A stretch of 31,456 bases of DNA from Collinsella sp. (GTDB lineage: Bacteria > Actinomycetota > Coriobacteriia > Coriobacteriales > Coriobacteriaceae): assembly GCA_022745215.1 (NCBI GenBank), contig JAIIWC010000015.1, positions 1 through 31,456 on the forward strand, written 5' to 3'. The notes beneath the pieces were generated by a model. It saw only the letters and a list, made by a program, of their open reading frames with translations. It had not been told where the DNA came from and made no database searches. Below, piece by piece: positions 13,579-21,098 of the stretch. Both the position numbers and the translations under genes were made by a program. The first letter of the stretch is position 1. Every line of letters begins with the position of its first letter.

Positions 13579-15315
13579 CTACATGCGCCCCAATTCGCCC
13601 ACGATATGGCCCACGCGGTCCTCGGGCTCCTTGACCTCGACGCCGTTGTAGCGGAAGAACCGCGCCGGATCGTGCATCAGATCCTCGAGCGGCACCAGCA
13701 CAAAGTCGCGCTCGCCGATCAGCGGATGCGGCAGGCGCAGCTTTTTGCCGCCGTGGGTCTCGCCGTCCATCCACAGCAGGTCCAGGTCGATGGTGCGCGG
13801 GCCGTTGGCCTTGGCCTTTTTGGAGCGGTCGCGGCCCAGCTCGGCCTCGATCTTCATGAGCTCGTCGAGCAGCACCAACGGCGCCAGCTCGGTCTTGATC
13901 TCGATGACGGCGTTGGCAAACGCGTCCTGGCGCATCTCGTAGGCCGGCTCGCTCTCGTAGATCTTGGAGGAGTTGGACACGCAGGTGAGTGGAATCTCGG
14001 CGATCATGTCGCGTGCGGCGCGGATGTTGTCACAGCGATGCCCCAGGTTGGAGCCCACGGCCACAAACGCGCGGCGCGGCTGCGGCTTGGCAACCGCCCA
14101 GTAGCCGTTCAGGAACTGCGCAAAACCCGCGGCGTCGTGCACGCGCACGATGTTGGCACCGGCCTGGATGGCGCCCAGGCACACGCCAAACGTAGCGGCA
14201 TCGCGCTCGGCGGCCTCGGTCACGCCCGAGACGGCGCCCACAAAGCGCTTGCGCGATACAGCGCACATGAGCGGATAGCCCAGTGACGCCATCTTGGCAG
14301 TCTCGCGCTGGATGACGATGTCCTCGTTGGCCGTCTTGCCAAAGCCCGGGCCAGGATCGATGCAGATGCGGTCGCGCGACACGCCGGCGTGGATGAGCGC
14401 GCGGGCCTGGTCGGACAGAAAGCCCATGACGCGGCGCATGATGGGCGCCGAATCGGGCAGGGTGAAGCGGCGGAGCTGCGAGGTGGGCACGTAGGCCTCC
14501 TCGCGGCGGGCGCTGCGGCGCATCATGGCGGCCAGGCGGTCATTGGGCTCCGATGCGGCCTCGGTGGCTGCGGGCGCGGCCTCGGGCGCGACGGTCTCGG
14601 CGGCAGTAGCCTGCTCGGCGGCGGGCGCCTCCTGCTCGCTTGCGGGCTCAGACGTGGGCTCCGGTTCACCAAACGGCAACGAGGGCTGCACCACGCCGCC
14701 CGGAAGCTTGGCCTCCGGCTTAGGCTCGCCCAGCAACTTGCCGCGACGGCGACGGGCCGGCTTCTCGGCCTCGCGCGCGGCCTCGGCAGCCGCCTCGCGT
14801 GCCTTCTCGGCAACAAACGCCGCTGCCGAGGTATCGAGCTGCACCGTTGCGTGCGTGCGCGCGGGCGCGGCGACCTCGCCGGCATGCATCACGATGACGC
14901 CGCAGGTGCTCGTCTTAACAAACTCGACCATCTTGGGGTCGGTGAAGCCGGTCACGTCGTTGACGATCGAGGCGCCGCAGCGCACGGCCGCCTTGGCAAC
15001 CGCCACATGACGCGTGTCGATCGAGACGATGGCGCCCTCCTTGGCCAGCGCGCGCACCACGGGCAGCACGCGGCGCGCCTCCTCGTCGGGGTTGACCGGG
15101 GTAAAGCCGGGGCGCGTGGACTCGCCGCCCACGTCGATGATGTCGGCGCCGGCGTCGAGCATCGCCAGGCCATACTCGATCGCGGCGTCCGGGTCGAAGT
15201 GCTCCCCGCCATCGCTAAACGAATCGGGCGTCACGTTGAGGACGCCCATGATGCGCGGACGGTCAAAGCTGAGCTCATACTTTCCGCACCGCCATGTCTT
15301 GCTGTCGTTCGCCAT
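13579..15315 (-). CDS. Bifunctional dihydropteroate synthase / HPPK (FolP-FolK fusion) with large insertion
   Basis: The 578-residue protein joins two consecutive folate enzymes. Dihydropteroate synthase spans about residues 20-395: NVTPDSFSDGG (27-37), GGESTRPG (63-70), DPGPGFGKT (about 317-325) and SRKRFVG (about 353). HPPK follows from about 411: VAVGSNLGHR, then RTIDLDLLW near 503. An Ala/Glu/Pro-rich low-complexity insertion of about 145 residues (about 146-290) interrupts the synthase barrel just after VMHAGEV, where ordinary enzymes have the MHM-x-G-x-P loop. I chose the ATG at 15315: AGGAGG lies 6 bases upstream, and the in-frame ATG at 15378 would add a basic low-quality N-terminus. 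It is followed directly by the ligase-like gene. Confidence 0.9.
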   Translation of the reverse strand: MANDSKTWRCGKYELSFDRPRIMGVLNVTPDSFSDGGEHFDPDAAIEYGLAMLDAGADIIDVGGESTRPGFTPVNPDEEARRVLPVVRALAKEGAIVSIDTRHVAVAKAAVRCGASIVNDVTGFTDPKMVEFVKTSTCGVIVMHAGEVAAPARTHATVQLDTSAAAFVAEKAREAAAEAAREAEKPARRRRGKLLGEPKPEAKLPGGVVQPSLPFGEPEPTSEPASEQEAPAAEQATAAETVAPEAAPAATEAASEPNDRLAAMMRRSARREEAYVPTSQLRRFTLPDSAPIMRRVMGFLSDQARALIHAGVSRDRICIDPGPGFGKTANEDIVIQRETAKMASLGYPLMCAVSRKRFVGAVSGVTEAAERDAATFGVCLGAIQAGANIVRVHDAAGFAQFLNGYWAVAKPQPRRAFVAVGSNLGHRCDNIRAARDMIAEIPLTCVSNSSKIYESEPAYEMRQDAFANAVIEIKTELAPLVLLDELMKIEAELGRDRSKKAKANGPRTIDLDLLWMDGETHGGKKLRLPHPLIGERDFVLVPLEDLMHDPARFFRYNGVEVKEPEDRVGHIVGELGRM

Positions 15316-15409
15316 GAACATCCTCCTAAAATGCCCACGCCGCCGCGCTCGGGCGCTGGCGGCGGGGTCGCTTTGCACTCAGTCTTTCTATTGTATCCGC
15401 GCGCGCGGG

Positions 15410-16162
15410 CTAGAACGCAAACGCGGCCGCGATGTCGCAAGAAATCAGCAGGTCGGCATTTGCATCCTGATCGGTGGGCGCCAGATTGCAAATGGCCAGT
15501 GTATCGCCGGTAAAGTAGCGTGTGAGACCCGCCGCCGGGTACACCACGAGCGATGTTCCGCCCACGATGAGGGCATCGGCCGCGGCAATGGCGGCGACGG
15601 CGCCGGTGAGCACGCGCTCGTCGAGCGGCTCCTCGTAGAGCACCACATCGGGCTTGATGCGACCACCGCACGCGGGGCACACGGGCACGCCCGCGGCGTC
15701 CTCGTGCTCGCGCGAGAAAATCCACTCGGCGCTATAGACCGCGCCGCACGACTGGCAAATGTTGCGATGGACCGATCCGTGCAACTCAAACACGCGCTGC
15801 GAGCCCGCCATCTGATGCAAGCCGTCGATGTTTTGCGTCACCACGGCATCAAGCTTGCCGGCGCGCTCCAGCTCGGCCAGCTTGGTGTGGCAGCGGTTGG
15901 GCTTAGCGTTAAGCGCGATCATCTTGGTGCGGTAAAAGTCGAAGAACTCCGCCGGATGTGTCTCGTAAAAGCTGTGCGAGAGCATGGTCTCGGGCGGATA
16001 GGCAAACTGCTGGTGATACAGGCCGTCCACGCTGCGAAAATCGGGAATGCCGCTTGCCGTGGAAACACCCGCGCCGCCAAAGAACACCACGCGCTCGTGG
16101 GTATTGAACAGCTCCGCCAGCGCGGCGGAGGCCTGCCTGGGGTCCGATATTGCCTGCGTCAT
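15410..16162 (-). CDS. cobB: NAD-dependent protein deacylase, Sir2 family
   Basis: A 250-residue sirtuin. It has the NAD-binding motif GGAGVSTASGIPDFRS (residues 29-44), TQNIDGLH (109-116), catalytic His128 in ELHGS, and zinc ligands C136/C139 (CQSCG) and C162/C165 (CPACGG), followed by GGTSLVVYPA. It removes acyl groups from lysine with use of NAD+. GGAGG lies 6 bases before the ATG. It precedes the folP-folK gene on the same strand by 94 bases and may be co-transcribed with it. The gene symbol follows common bacterial usage, and acyl preference is not resolved. Confidence 0.93.
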   Translation of the reverse strand: MTQAISDPRQASAALAELFNTHERVVFFGGAGVSTASGIPDFRSVDGLYHQQFAYPPETMLSHSFYETHPAEFFDFYRTKMIALNAKPNRCHTKLAELERAGKLDAVVTQNIDGLHQMAGSQRVFELHGSVHRNICQSCGAVYSAEWIFSREHEDAAGVPVCPACGGRIKPDVVLYEEPLDERVLTGAVAAIAAADALIVGGTSLVVYPAAGLTRYFTGDTLAICNLAPTDQDANADLLISCDIAAAFAF

Positions 16163-16297
16163 ATGAGTCCTCCGTCCTTGTTAGTCGGGCAGCGTTGGGC
16201 GACGTCCCAGCATGCGGCCTTTAAGTCAGCATGCGCGGAGTCCACCCCGCCCCTGTTGCGCTAATCTTAAGCCTGCCAACCCCGTCGAAAGGACACC

Positions 16298-17116
16298 ATG
16301 CCTCAGACTTACACTTTCGCCTCGTGGAACGTCAACGGCCTGCGCGCCGTGCTCAAAAAGGACCCGAGCTTTATCCAGATCGCGCAAGAACTCGACGTCG
16401 ATATCCTGGCGCTGCAAGAGACCAAGCTGCAAGAAGGCCAGGTCGATATTGACCTGCCCGGCTATCACCAAACCTGGAGCTACGCCGAGCGTAAAGGCTA
16501 TTCGGGCACTGCGGTCTTTAGCCGCCAGGAACCGCTGCGCGTGCTGCACGCCGATGCGCTGCTGCCCTACGCCGGCGAAGGCGAGGCTGCCGAGCTCGTT
16601 GCCCAAGCCGCGACCGAGGGCCGCGTCTGCGCGCTCGAGTTCGACAAGTTTTGGTTTGTCGACGTCTATACGCCCAACGCCCAAAACGAGCTCGCGCGCA
16701 TCGACGTACGCATGGCGTGGGACGATGCCTACCGCGGCTTTTTGAACGCGCTCGAGCGCGAGACCGGCAAACCCGTCGTGACCTGCGGCGACTTTAACGT
16801 GGCGCACGAGGAGATCGACCTTAAGAACCCCAAGTCCAACCGCGGCAACGCGGGCTTTTCGGACGAGGAGCGCGGCAAGTTCACCGAGCTACTCAACGCC
16901 GGCTTTACCGATACCTGGCGCGCGGCAAACCCCGACGTCGAGGGCGTCTACAGTTGGTGGAGCTATCGCTTTAATGCCCGCAAGAACAACGCAGGCTGGC
17001 GCATCGACTACTTCCTGGTAAGCGACGCAATCGCCGACAACGTACGCGACACCGGCATCCGCGACGACATCTTTGGCAGCGACCATTGCCCCGTCACCCT
17101 CACGCTAGAGCTCTAG
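16298..17116 (+). CDS. xth: Exodeoxyribonuclease III (AP endonuclease)
   Basis: This 272-residue exonuclease-endonuclease-phosphatase family protein has the expected length for ExoIII/ExoA. Visible active-site regions are SWNVNGLR (residues 9-16, Asn11), LQETKL (Glu41), GDFNVAHEEID, and the C-terminal DHCPVTL with the catalytic Asp-His. It cleaves DNA at abasic sites in base-excision repair. AAAGGA lies upstream of the ATG. It is a single-gene unit followed by the terminator at 17258-17286. Confidence 0.95.
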   Translation: MPQTYTFASWNVNGLRAVLKKDPSFIQIAQELDVDILALQETKLQEGQVDIDLPGYHQTWSYAERKGYSGTAVFSRQEPLRVLHADALLPYAGEGEAAELVAQAATEGRVCALEFDKFWFVDVYTPNAQNELARIDVRMAWDDAYRGFLNALERETGKPVVTCGDFNVAHEEIDLKNPKSNRGNAGFSDEERGKFTELLNAGFTDTWRAANPDVEGVYSWWSYRFNARKNNAGWRIDYFLVSDAIADNVRDTGIRDDIFGSDHCPVTLTLEL

Positions 17117-17121
17117 CCCCA

Positions 17122-17411
17122 GCTGATCCCCTGGGGACGGAGGAAAACGAATCATTTTGGGTCTCGTGGGGGTATCCGCGTGACCCATCCGCCACGAAAC
17201 ACGCCCATCTACTACGTTTAAGCCACCACCCTCAACCACAGCGAACAACGCAAAAAGAAAACCGCAGGTAGAAAGCCTGCGGTTTTTCATAAAACGCGGT
17301 CATGGTCGGGAGTATCAAGCTAAACGTAGTAGATGGGCCAGTTTCGTGGCAAGCGCCGTCAACTGATTCCCTGGGGACATCTGGGGACGGAAGAAAATGG
17401 ATCAATTTGGC
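17122..17411. repeat. Composite element: direct repeats around a long inverted repeat
   Basis: A 160-bp core at 17191-17350 is bounded by 33-base inverted arms (17191-17223 and 17318-17350). They share GCCACGAAAC and GCCCATCTACTACGTTTA and differ at a few bases. A strong intrinsic terminator lies in the middle. Outside the core, two imperfect direct repeats occur: one from about 17130 (CTGGGGACGGAGGAAAACGA) and one from about 17382 (CTGGGGACGGAAGAAAATGG). Each is followed by ATCAWTTTGG-like sequence. The nested arrangement resembles a small non-autonomous element or an intergenic structural repeat. It lies between xth and the ECF S gene. Confidence 0.85.
17258..17286 (+). terminator. Intrinsic terminator of xth, inside the inverted-repeat element
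   Basis: A perfect 11-bp stem (AAAACCGCAGG at 17258-17268, complement at 17276-17286) with loop TAGAAAG is followed by T residues. It is A/T-flanked on both sides, so it could work in both directions. Confidence 0.88.
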
Positions 17412-17446
17412 TCTCTGAGGGCCACGATGCCCGTCATATCAGCCGG

Positions 17447-17612
17447 CCATTCCAAAACTATGCCGGTTTACGGGGCTGAATCGCGAACCCCCAACCATAC
17501 GCAATTCCGAGATAATAAAACCGCAGGTGAACGGCTTGCTCTATTTCGAAAAAAGCCGGCATGGTCTGCCTGCGCCAATCTAGCCCCGTAAACCGGCATA
17601 GTTTTGAAATGG
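17447..17612. repeat. 166-bp element with 31-bp inverted terminal arms
   Basis: Arms at 17447-17477 and 17582-17612 match over 31 bases with one difference; the left arm contains AAAACTATGCCGGTTTACGG. The interior again holds AAAACCGCAGGT, as in the xth terminator stem, and a hairpin CGGCTT/AAGCCG (17532-17537/17553-17558). Its size and design match the 160-bp element just upstream, but the arm sequence is unrelated. A 14-base piece of the arm (CCGGCATAGTTTTG) also occurs at 152-165. Confidence 0.88.
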
Positions 17613-17651
17613 CACTTCGGCAGTATTGATTCCCGCCCCGGCGAACCAGCC

Positions 17652-18365
17652 CTACAGCCCGTATTTCACGACGACACGGTTAATGCGACGGCACCAAGGC
17701 TTGTACAGGGCGGCCAAAAACACGCAGGTCGCAAGGCCGTGCGTAATATCGAACGGCACTGCCGTGGCAAGACGCGCCACGGCACCCGCCCAAGTAAGCG
17801 GCTGTACAAAACCAATGATGTCATACGCGTTGATCACGACGCCATAGAGCAGGCCCGACGCAAAGCCGTACGCCAGCAGCGCTGGCATGCGCACGGTGCC
17901 GTCGACGCGGTCGAACGCACCCGCATACGCCAGCGCGCCGCCGACATAGCCAACCAGACCCCAGGCGTACATCTGCCACGGCGTCCACATGCCCTGCCCA
18001 AAAAAGAAATTGCTGGTCAGCGCCGCCAGCGCGCCAACCATAAAACCATTGCGGCGACCAAGCGTCGCCCCCGCGATAATGGCGATGGCGCTCACCGGTT
18101 TAAAGTCGGGAATGGGGCCAAACAAGATGCGCCCCGCCGCGGCCAACGCCGCCAACACCAGCGTGGGCATAATCTGGCGCAGGCCCGGGCGCGACGCCTC
18201 GTAACCCGCAAAGAACAGCGCAAGCACCAGTGCCACCACGACAAGCATGGCAAGCGCCGCCTGCTCAACGCCCGCCAGCAACGCCGCAGCCATCACCGCA
18301 GGAACCGCCAGCAGCAGCGGGATCTCCAGTTTTGCAAGCAAGCGTGAGAAACGACAGTCCGTCAT
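17652..18365 (-). CDS. ECF transporter substrate-binding membrane (S) component
   Basis: A 237-residue hydrophobic protein with about six membrane segments and the S-component pattern FKPVSAIAIIAGATLGRRNG, followed by SNFFFGQGMWTPWQMYAWG. S components bind a vitamin or similar micronutrient and dock onto EcfT with its two ATPases. It is the last gene of a minus-strand ecfT-ecfAA'-S operon, so this transporter probably has a dedicated S component. The substrate is not evident, and no riboswitch that would reveal it was recognised upstream. I chose the ATG at 18365, 4 bases past the ABC stop. An upstream in-frame ATG at 18440 would overlap the ABC gene by 71 bases. Confidence 0.8.
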   Translation of the reverse strand: MTDCRFSRLLAKLEIPLLLAVPAVMAAALLAGVEQAALAMLVVVALVLALFFAGYEASRPGLRQIMPTLVLAALAAAGRILFGPIPDFKPVSAIAIIAGATLGRRNGFMVGALAALTSNFFFGQGMWTPWQMYAWGLVGYVGGALAYAGAFDRVDGTVRMPALLAYGFASGLLYGVVINAYDIIGFVQPLTWAGAVARLATAVPFDITHGLATCVFLAALYKPWCRRINRVVVKYGL

Positions 18366-18369
18366 CCCA

Positions 18370-20013
18370 TCACGCCCTATAAAACACGTTGTCGGCAAAG
18401 AAGTCGGCCGGGGGCTCCATACAGGCAATCTCGCCGTCAAACATCATGGCGACGTCGTCGGCTACCTGCTCGGCAAAATCCAGGTCGTGCGTTGCCATGA
18501 TGACGGTGCCGCCAGCCTTCGCATGGTCACGCAGGGCGCGGGCGATGATGCGGCGGCTGGCCAGGTCCAGACCCTTGGTGGGCTCATCGAGCAATAGCAG
18601 TTCGGGGCCGATTAGCAGTAGCTTTGCCAACGCAAGCAGTTGGCGCTGTCCGCCCGAAAGGTCATAGGGGTGGCGTTCCCCTAAGCCCGCGAGCCCCAGA
18701 CTCACCGCGCGCTCCCGCGCCATATCCTCGCCGTACCCGCAGGTCGAAGCCCATTCCATCAGCTCGTCGCGCACCGTCTCGGCAACCAACAACGCCTTGG
18801 GATTCTGAGGCAGCAGCGCCGCCGATGCCGCCCCACGCACCATGCGCCCACGCTGCAACTTGACCGTTTTGGCCAGGACCGAGAGCATCGTCGACTTGCC
18901 GCAGCCGTTTCCGCCCACAATCGCATGCACCGCGCCAGCCAAAAACGCCGCATCGAGTCCGCGCAGCACCCAGCCAGACGCCCGATCGTAGCGAAACCAG
19001 CTTCCTGCCAAGGTGGTAGCCGACCCAGCGTGCATTTTTTGGAGTATTCTGCTTCCATCCGTGCGCGGGAAGGCTTCCGAGCCGTTCTTGAGCGACGTTT
19101 GCGCCACAAATTCGGACGATTTGTCCAATTCCGAACTTTTTTTCGCGCTCGATGCGTCCACGGGCGACTCCAGAAAGCCCAAACTGTCCTCACGCCTGCT
19201 GAATACTCCTGTTTTTGCACATCGGATGGCACCCCACCCCAACATGTCATCGGAAAACAGCGATTCTCGGCGTCCCAAAGAAGCCATATCCGCCACCTCG
19301 CGCACGCGGCCGCCCTCAATCCGGTACGCACACGTCGCATATTCGAGCATCGGGCGCGGCTGGTGCGTTGCCACAACAACCGTGCAACCCAGCTCGCGGT
19401 TCACGCGAAACAGCGCGTGCAGAAAATTCTTCTCGGCAACGGGATCGAGCTGAGACGTGGGCTCGTCGAGCAGCAGCACGCACGGGCGTAGCGTCAGAAC
19501 GGCCGCCAACGACAGCAACTGTTTGCGACCGCCCGAAAGCGTGTCAGTATCGCGGTGAAGCCAATCTTCCAGTCCAAAGAAATAGCTGGTCTCAGCTACG
19601 CGACGGCGCATCTCGTCGCGCGACACACCCAGATTCTCTAGGCCAAACGCCATCTCGTGCCACACGGTCTCGCACACGATCTGGTTCTCGGGATCCTGGA
19701 ACACATAGCTCACGCGCTCCGCCGATGCCCGCACGTCCATGTCGGCAACGTTCTCGCCCAGCACGCGCGCATCACCAGTGCGCTCGCCCGCCGGAGCGAT
19801 CTCGGGCTTGAGCAGCGACAGCAGCGTCGACTTACCCGAACCGGTACCGCCAACAAGCAGCGCAAATGCACCTTGGGGAACACGCCAATCAAGCCCCTCG
19901 AGCACCGGTGCCTCGGCCCCGGGATAGGCAAAACTAAGGCCCTGCACCTCAATCGCCGGAATATCCGGGCCGCACGCCGCGCCCGACACCGGGCCCCTAT
20001 CCAACCGAGCCAT
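18370..20013 (-). CDS. ECF transporter ATPases fused in one chain (EcfA-EcfA')
   Basis: This 547-residue protein has two complete ABC ATPase domains. Domain 1 has Walker A GGTGSGKST (about residue 55), signature LSGGRKQ (about 156) and Walker B VLLLDEPTS (about 180). Domain 2 has GGNGCGKST (about 366), LSGGQRQ (about 456) and LLLLDEPTK (about 475). The pair powers an ECF transporter together with the adjacent T and S genes. The two domains are usually separate EcfA and EcfA' proteins, though fusions are known. The linker (residues about 265-328) is a Ser/Lys-rich insert encoded by AT-richer, IR-bounded DNA (separate entry). The ATG overlaps the ecfT stop by one base (TGATG). Confidence 0.92.
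   Translation of the reverse strand: MARLDRGPVSGAACGPDIPAIEVQGLSFAYPGAEAPVLEGLDWRVPQGAFALLVGGTGSGKSTLLSLLKPEIAPAGERTGDARVLGENVADMDVRASAERVSYVFQDPENQIVCETVWHEMAFGLENLGVSRDEMRRRVAETSYFFGLEDWLHRDTDTLSGGRKQLLSLAAVLTLRPCVLLLDEPTSQLDPVAEKNFLHALFRVNRELGCTVVVATHQPRPMLEYATCAYRIEGGRVREVADMASLGRRESLFSDDMLGWGAIRCAKTGVFSRREDSLGFLESPVDASSAKKSSELDKSSEFVAQTSLKNGSEAFPRTDGSRILQKMHAGSATTLAGSWFRYDRASGWVLRGLDAAFLAGAVHAIVGGNGCGKSTMLSVLAKTVKLQRGRMVRGAASAALLPQNPKALLVAETVRDELMEWASTCGYGEDMARERAVSLGLAGLGERHPYDLSGGQRQLLALAKLLLIGPELLLLDEPTKGLDLASRRIIARALRDHAKAGGTVIMATHDLDFAEQVADDVAMMFDGEIACMEPPADFFADNVFYRA
19031..19219. repeat. IR-bounded 189-bp segment inside the ECF ATPase gene
   Basis: The segment is exactly 63 codons. 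It begins TGCATTTTTTGGAGTATTC and ends GAATACTCCTGTTTTTGCA, so GGAGTATTC and TGCA are inverted at the two edges. Inside is a second palindromic part around 19110-19134 (TTCGGA...TCCGAA with GGAC...GTCC), followed by a T-run. It encodes the hydrophilic linker between the two ATPase domains and is visibly more AT-rich than the rest of the gene. Its size resembles the 160-178-bp intergenic elements of this window. Insertion of a palindromic element is an inference. Confidence 0.5.
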
Positions 20014-20975
20014 CAGCCAAACCTCTTCTCATCAATCGCATGAAACGCGCAAGGCAGCACCATCCAGGCAGCGTACACGACATAGCCCGGCCACGGCGCC
20101 GGCACCGAGAGCTGCGGATAAAACGAATACTGCGTCGTCGCGGTCCACGCCACTGCCACCGCGGCAGCACCAAACAGTGCGAGCCCGGCCAGCGCGGCAA
20201 CGTCGCTGCGCCCCAGTCGATACCGCGCATACGTCGTACGACGCGTCGCGGCACCCCACCCGCGCGAGCGCATCGCGTCCGCGCGCTCCAGCGAATCTTC
20301 CATGCCCCAGCCCATCAACACACTCGATGCCCGCAAACGCGAGCGCACGGGGTCGGCCGGCGCGCGGCCCGGCACATCAATCGCATCCTGCACCGCCAGC
20401 ACCGTACGACCGCGGCGCAAAAACTGCGGGATAAGCCGCATGCACATCGAGATCATGAGCGCAATCACCGGTGCGGCATTGCCCAGCAGCGCGAGCACCT
20501 TGTCGTATTCGAGCATCGATGCCGCAGCCTCAAACCACAGCACGCTCGCCACAAACAGCCCTCCCATGCACAGGCCGTATACCATGCTCTCCAGATACAC
20601 CGCGCGCATGCCAATACGGAACAGCTCCGTCGAGCCCGAGGCGCTAAACAGCGGATTGAGCACCGCGACGATCAAAATCACCGGCAGCTGCCAGCGAAGC
20701 GCGCCCAGCGTGCGGGCAGCCCCGCGCGTCGCAAATCCATACGCCAGCCCGCCCGCAAGTGACAGCGCAATCAGTACCGGCTGCATCGAGAACATAGTGA
20801 GCCCCAGCGTCAGCACTATATAGAGTGCCGGCACAGCCGGATGCGACATCGAGAATGCCGCGACGGGCTCGCCGCCAAACTCCTCTCGTATGTTGTCCAC
20901 GGGCACCCCGTCCCCTCGCTCAAACAACAGCTCCGCAGCACCGCCAACGCCGCACGCAAGCAGTGCAAACGCCAC
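20013..20975 (-). CDS. ECF transporter transmembrane (T) component
   Basis: A 320-residue EcfT/CbiQ-type membrane protein. It has several hydrophobic segments and the C-terminal cytoplasmic coupling region, including DAIDVPGRAPADPVRSRLRA and DAMRSRGWG, an Ala-Arg-Gly-type motif that docks on the ATPases. It is the first gene of the ecfT-ecfAA'-S operon. The only long start in frame is GTG at 20975, since a TGA lies upstream. ATG at 20849 is a possible shorter start, because the first 42 residues do not look typical. It is divergent from glmU. Confidence 0.85.
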   Translation of the reverse strand: MAFALLACGVGGAAELLFERGDGVPVDNIREEFGGEPVAAFSMSHPAVPALYIVLTLGLTMFSMQPVLIALSLAGGLAYGFATRGAARTLGALRWQLPVILIVAVLNPLFSASGSTELFRIGMRAVYLESMVYGLCMGGLFVASVLWFEAAASMLEYDKVLALLGNAAPVIALMISMCMRLIPQFLRRGRTVLAVQDAIDVPGRAPADPVRSRLRASSVLMGWGMEDSLERADAMRSRGWGAATRRTTYARYRLGRSDVAALAGLALFGAAAVAVAWTATTQYSFYPQLSVPAPWPGYVVYAAWMVLPCAFHAIDEKRFG

Positions 20976-21098
20976 GCCGGCGGCGCAAGCCTCAACCGCC
21001 GCAAACCAATCGTTACGCGCTCGTCATATGCCTGCGGTATCATATTGCGCCGTGTATCGTTTCCAAACACACGTCTCTATAACGTAACAGGAGATCAC

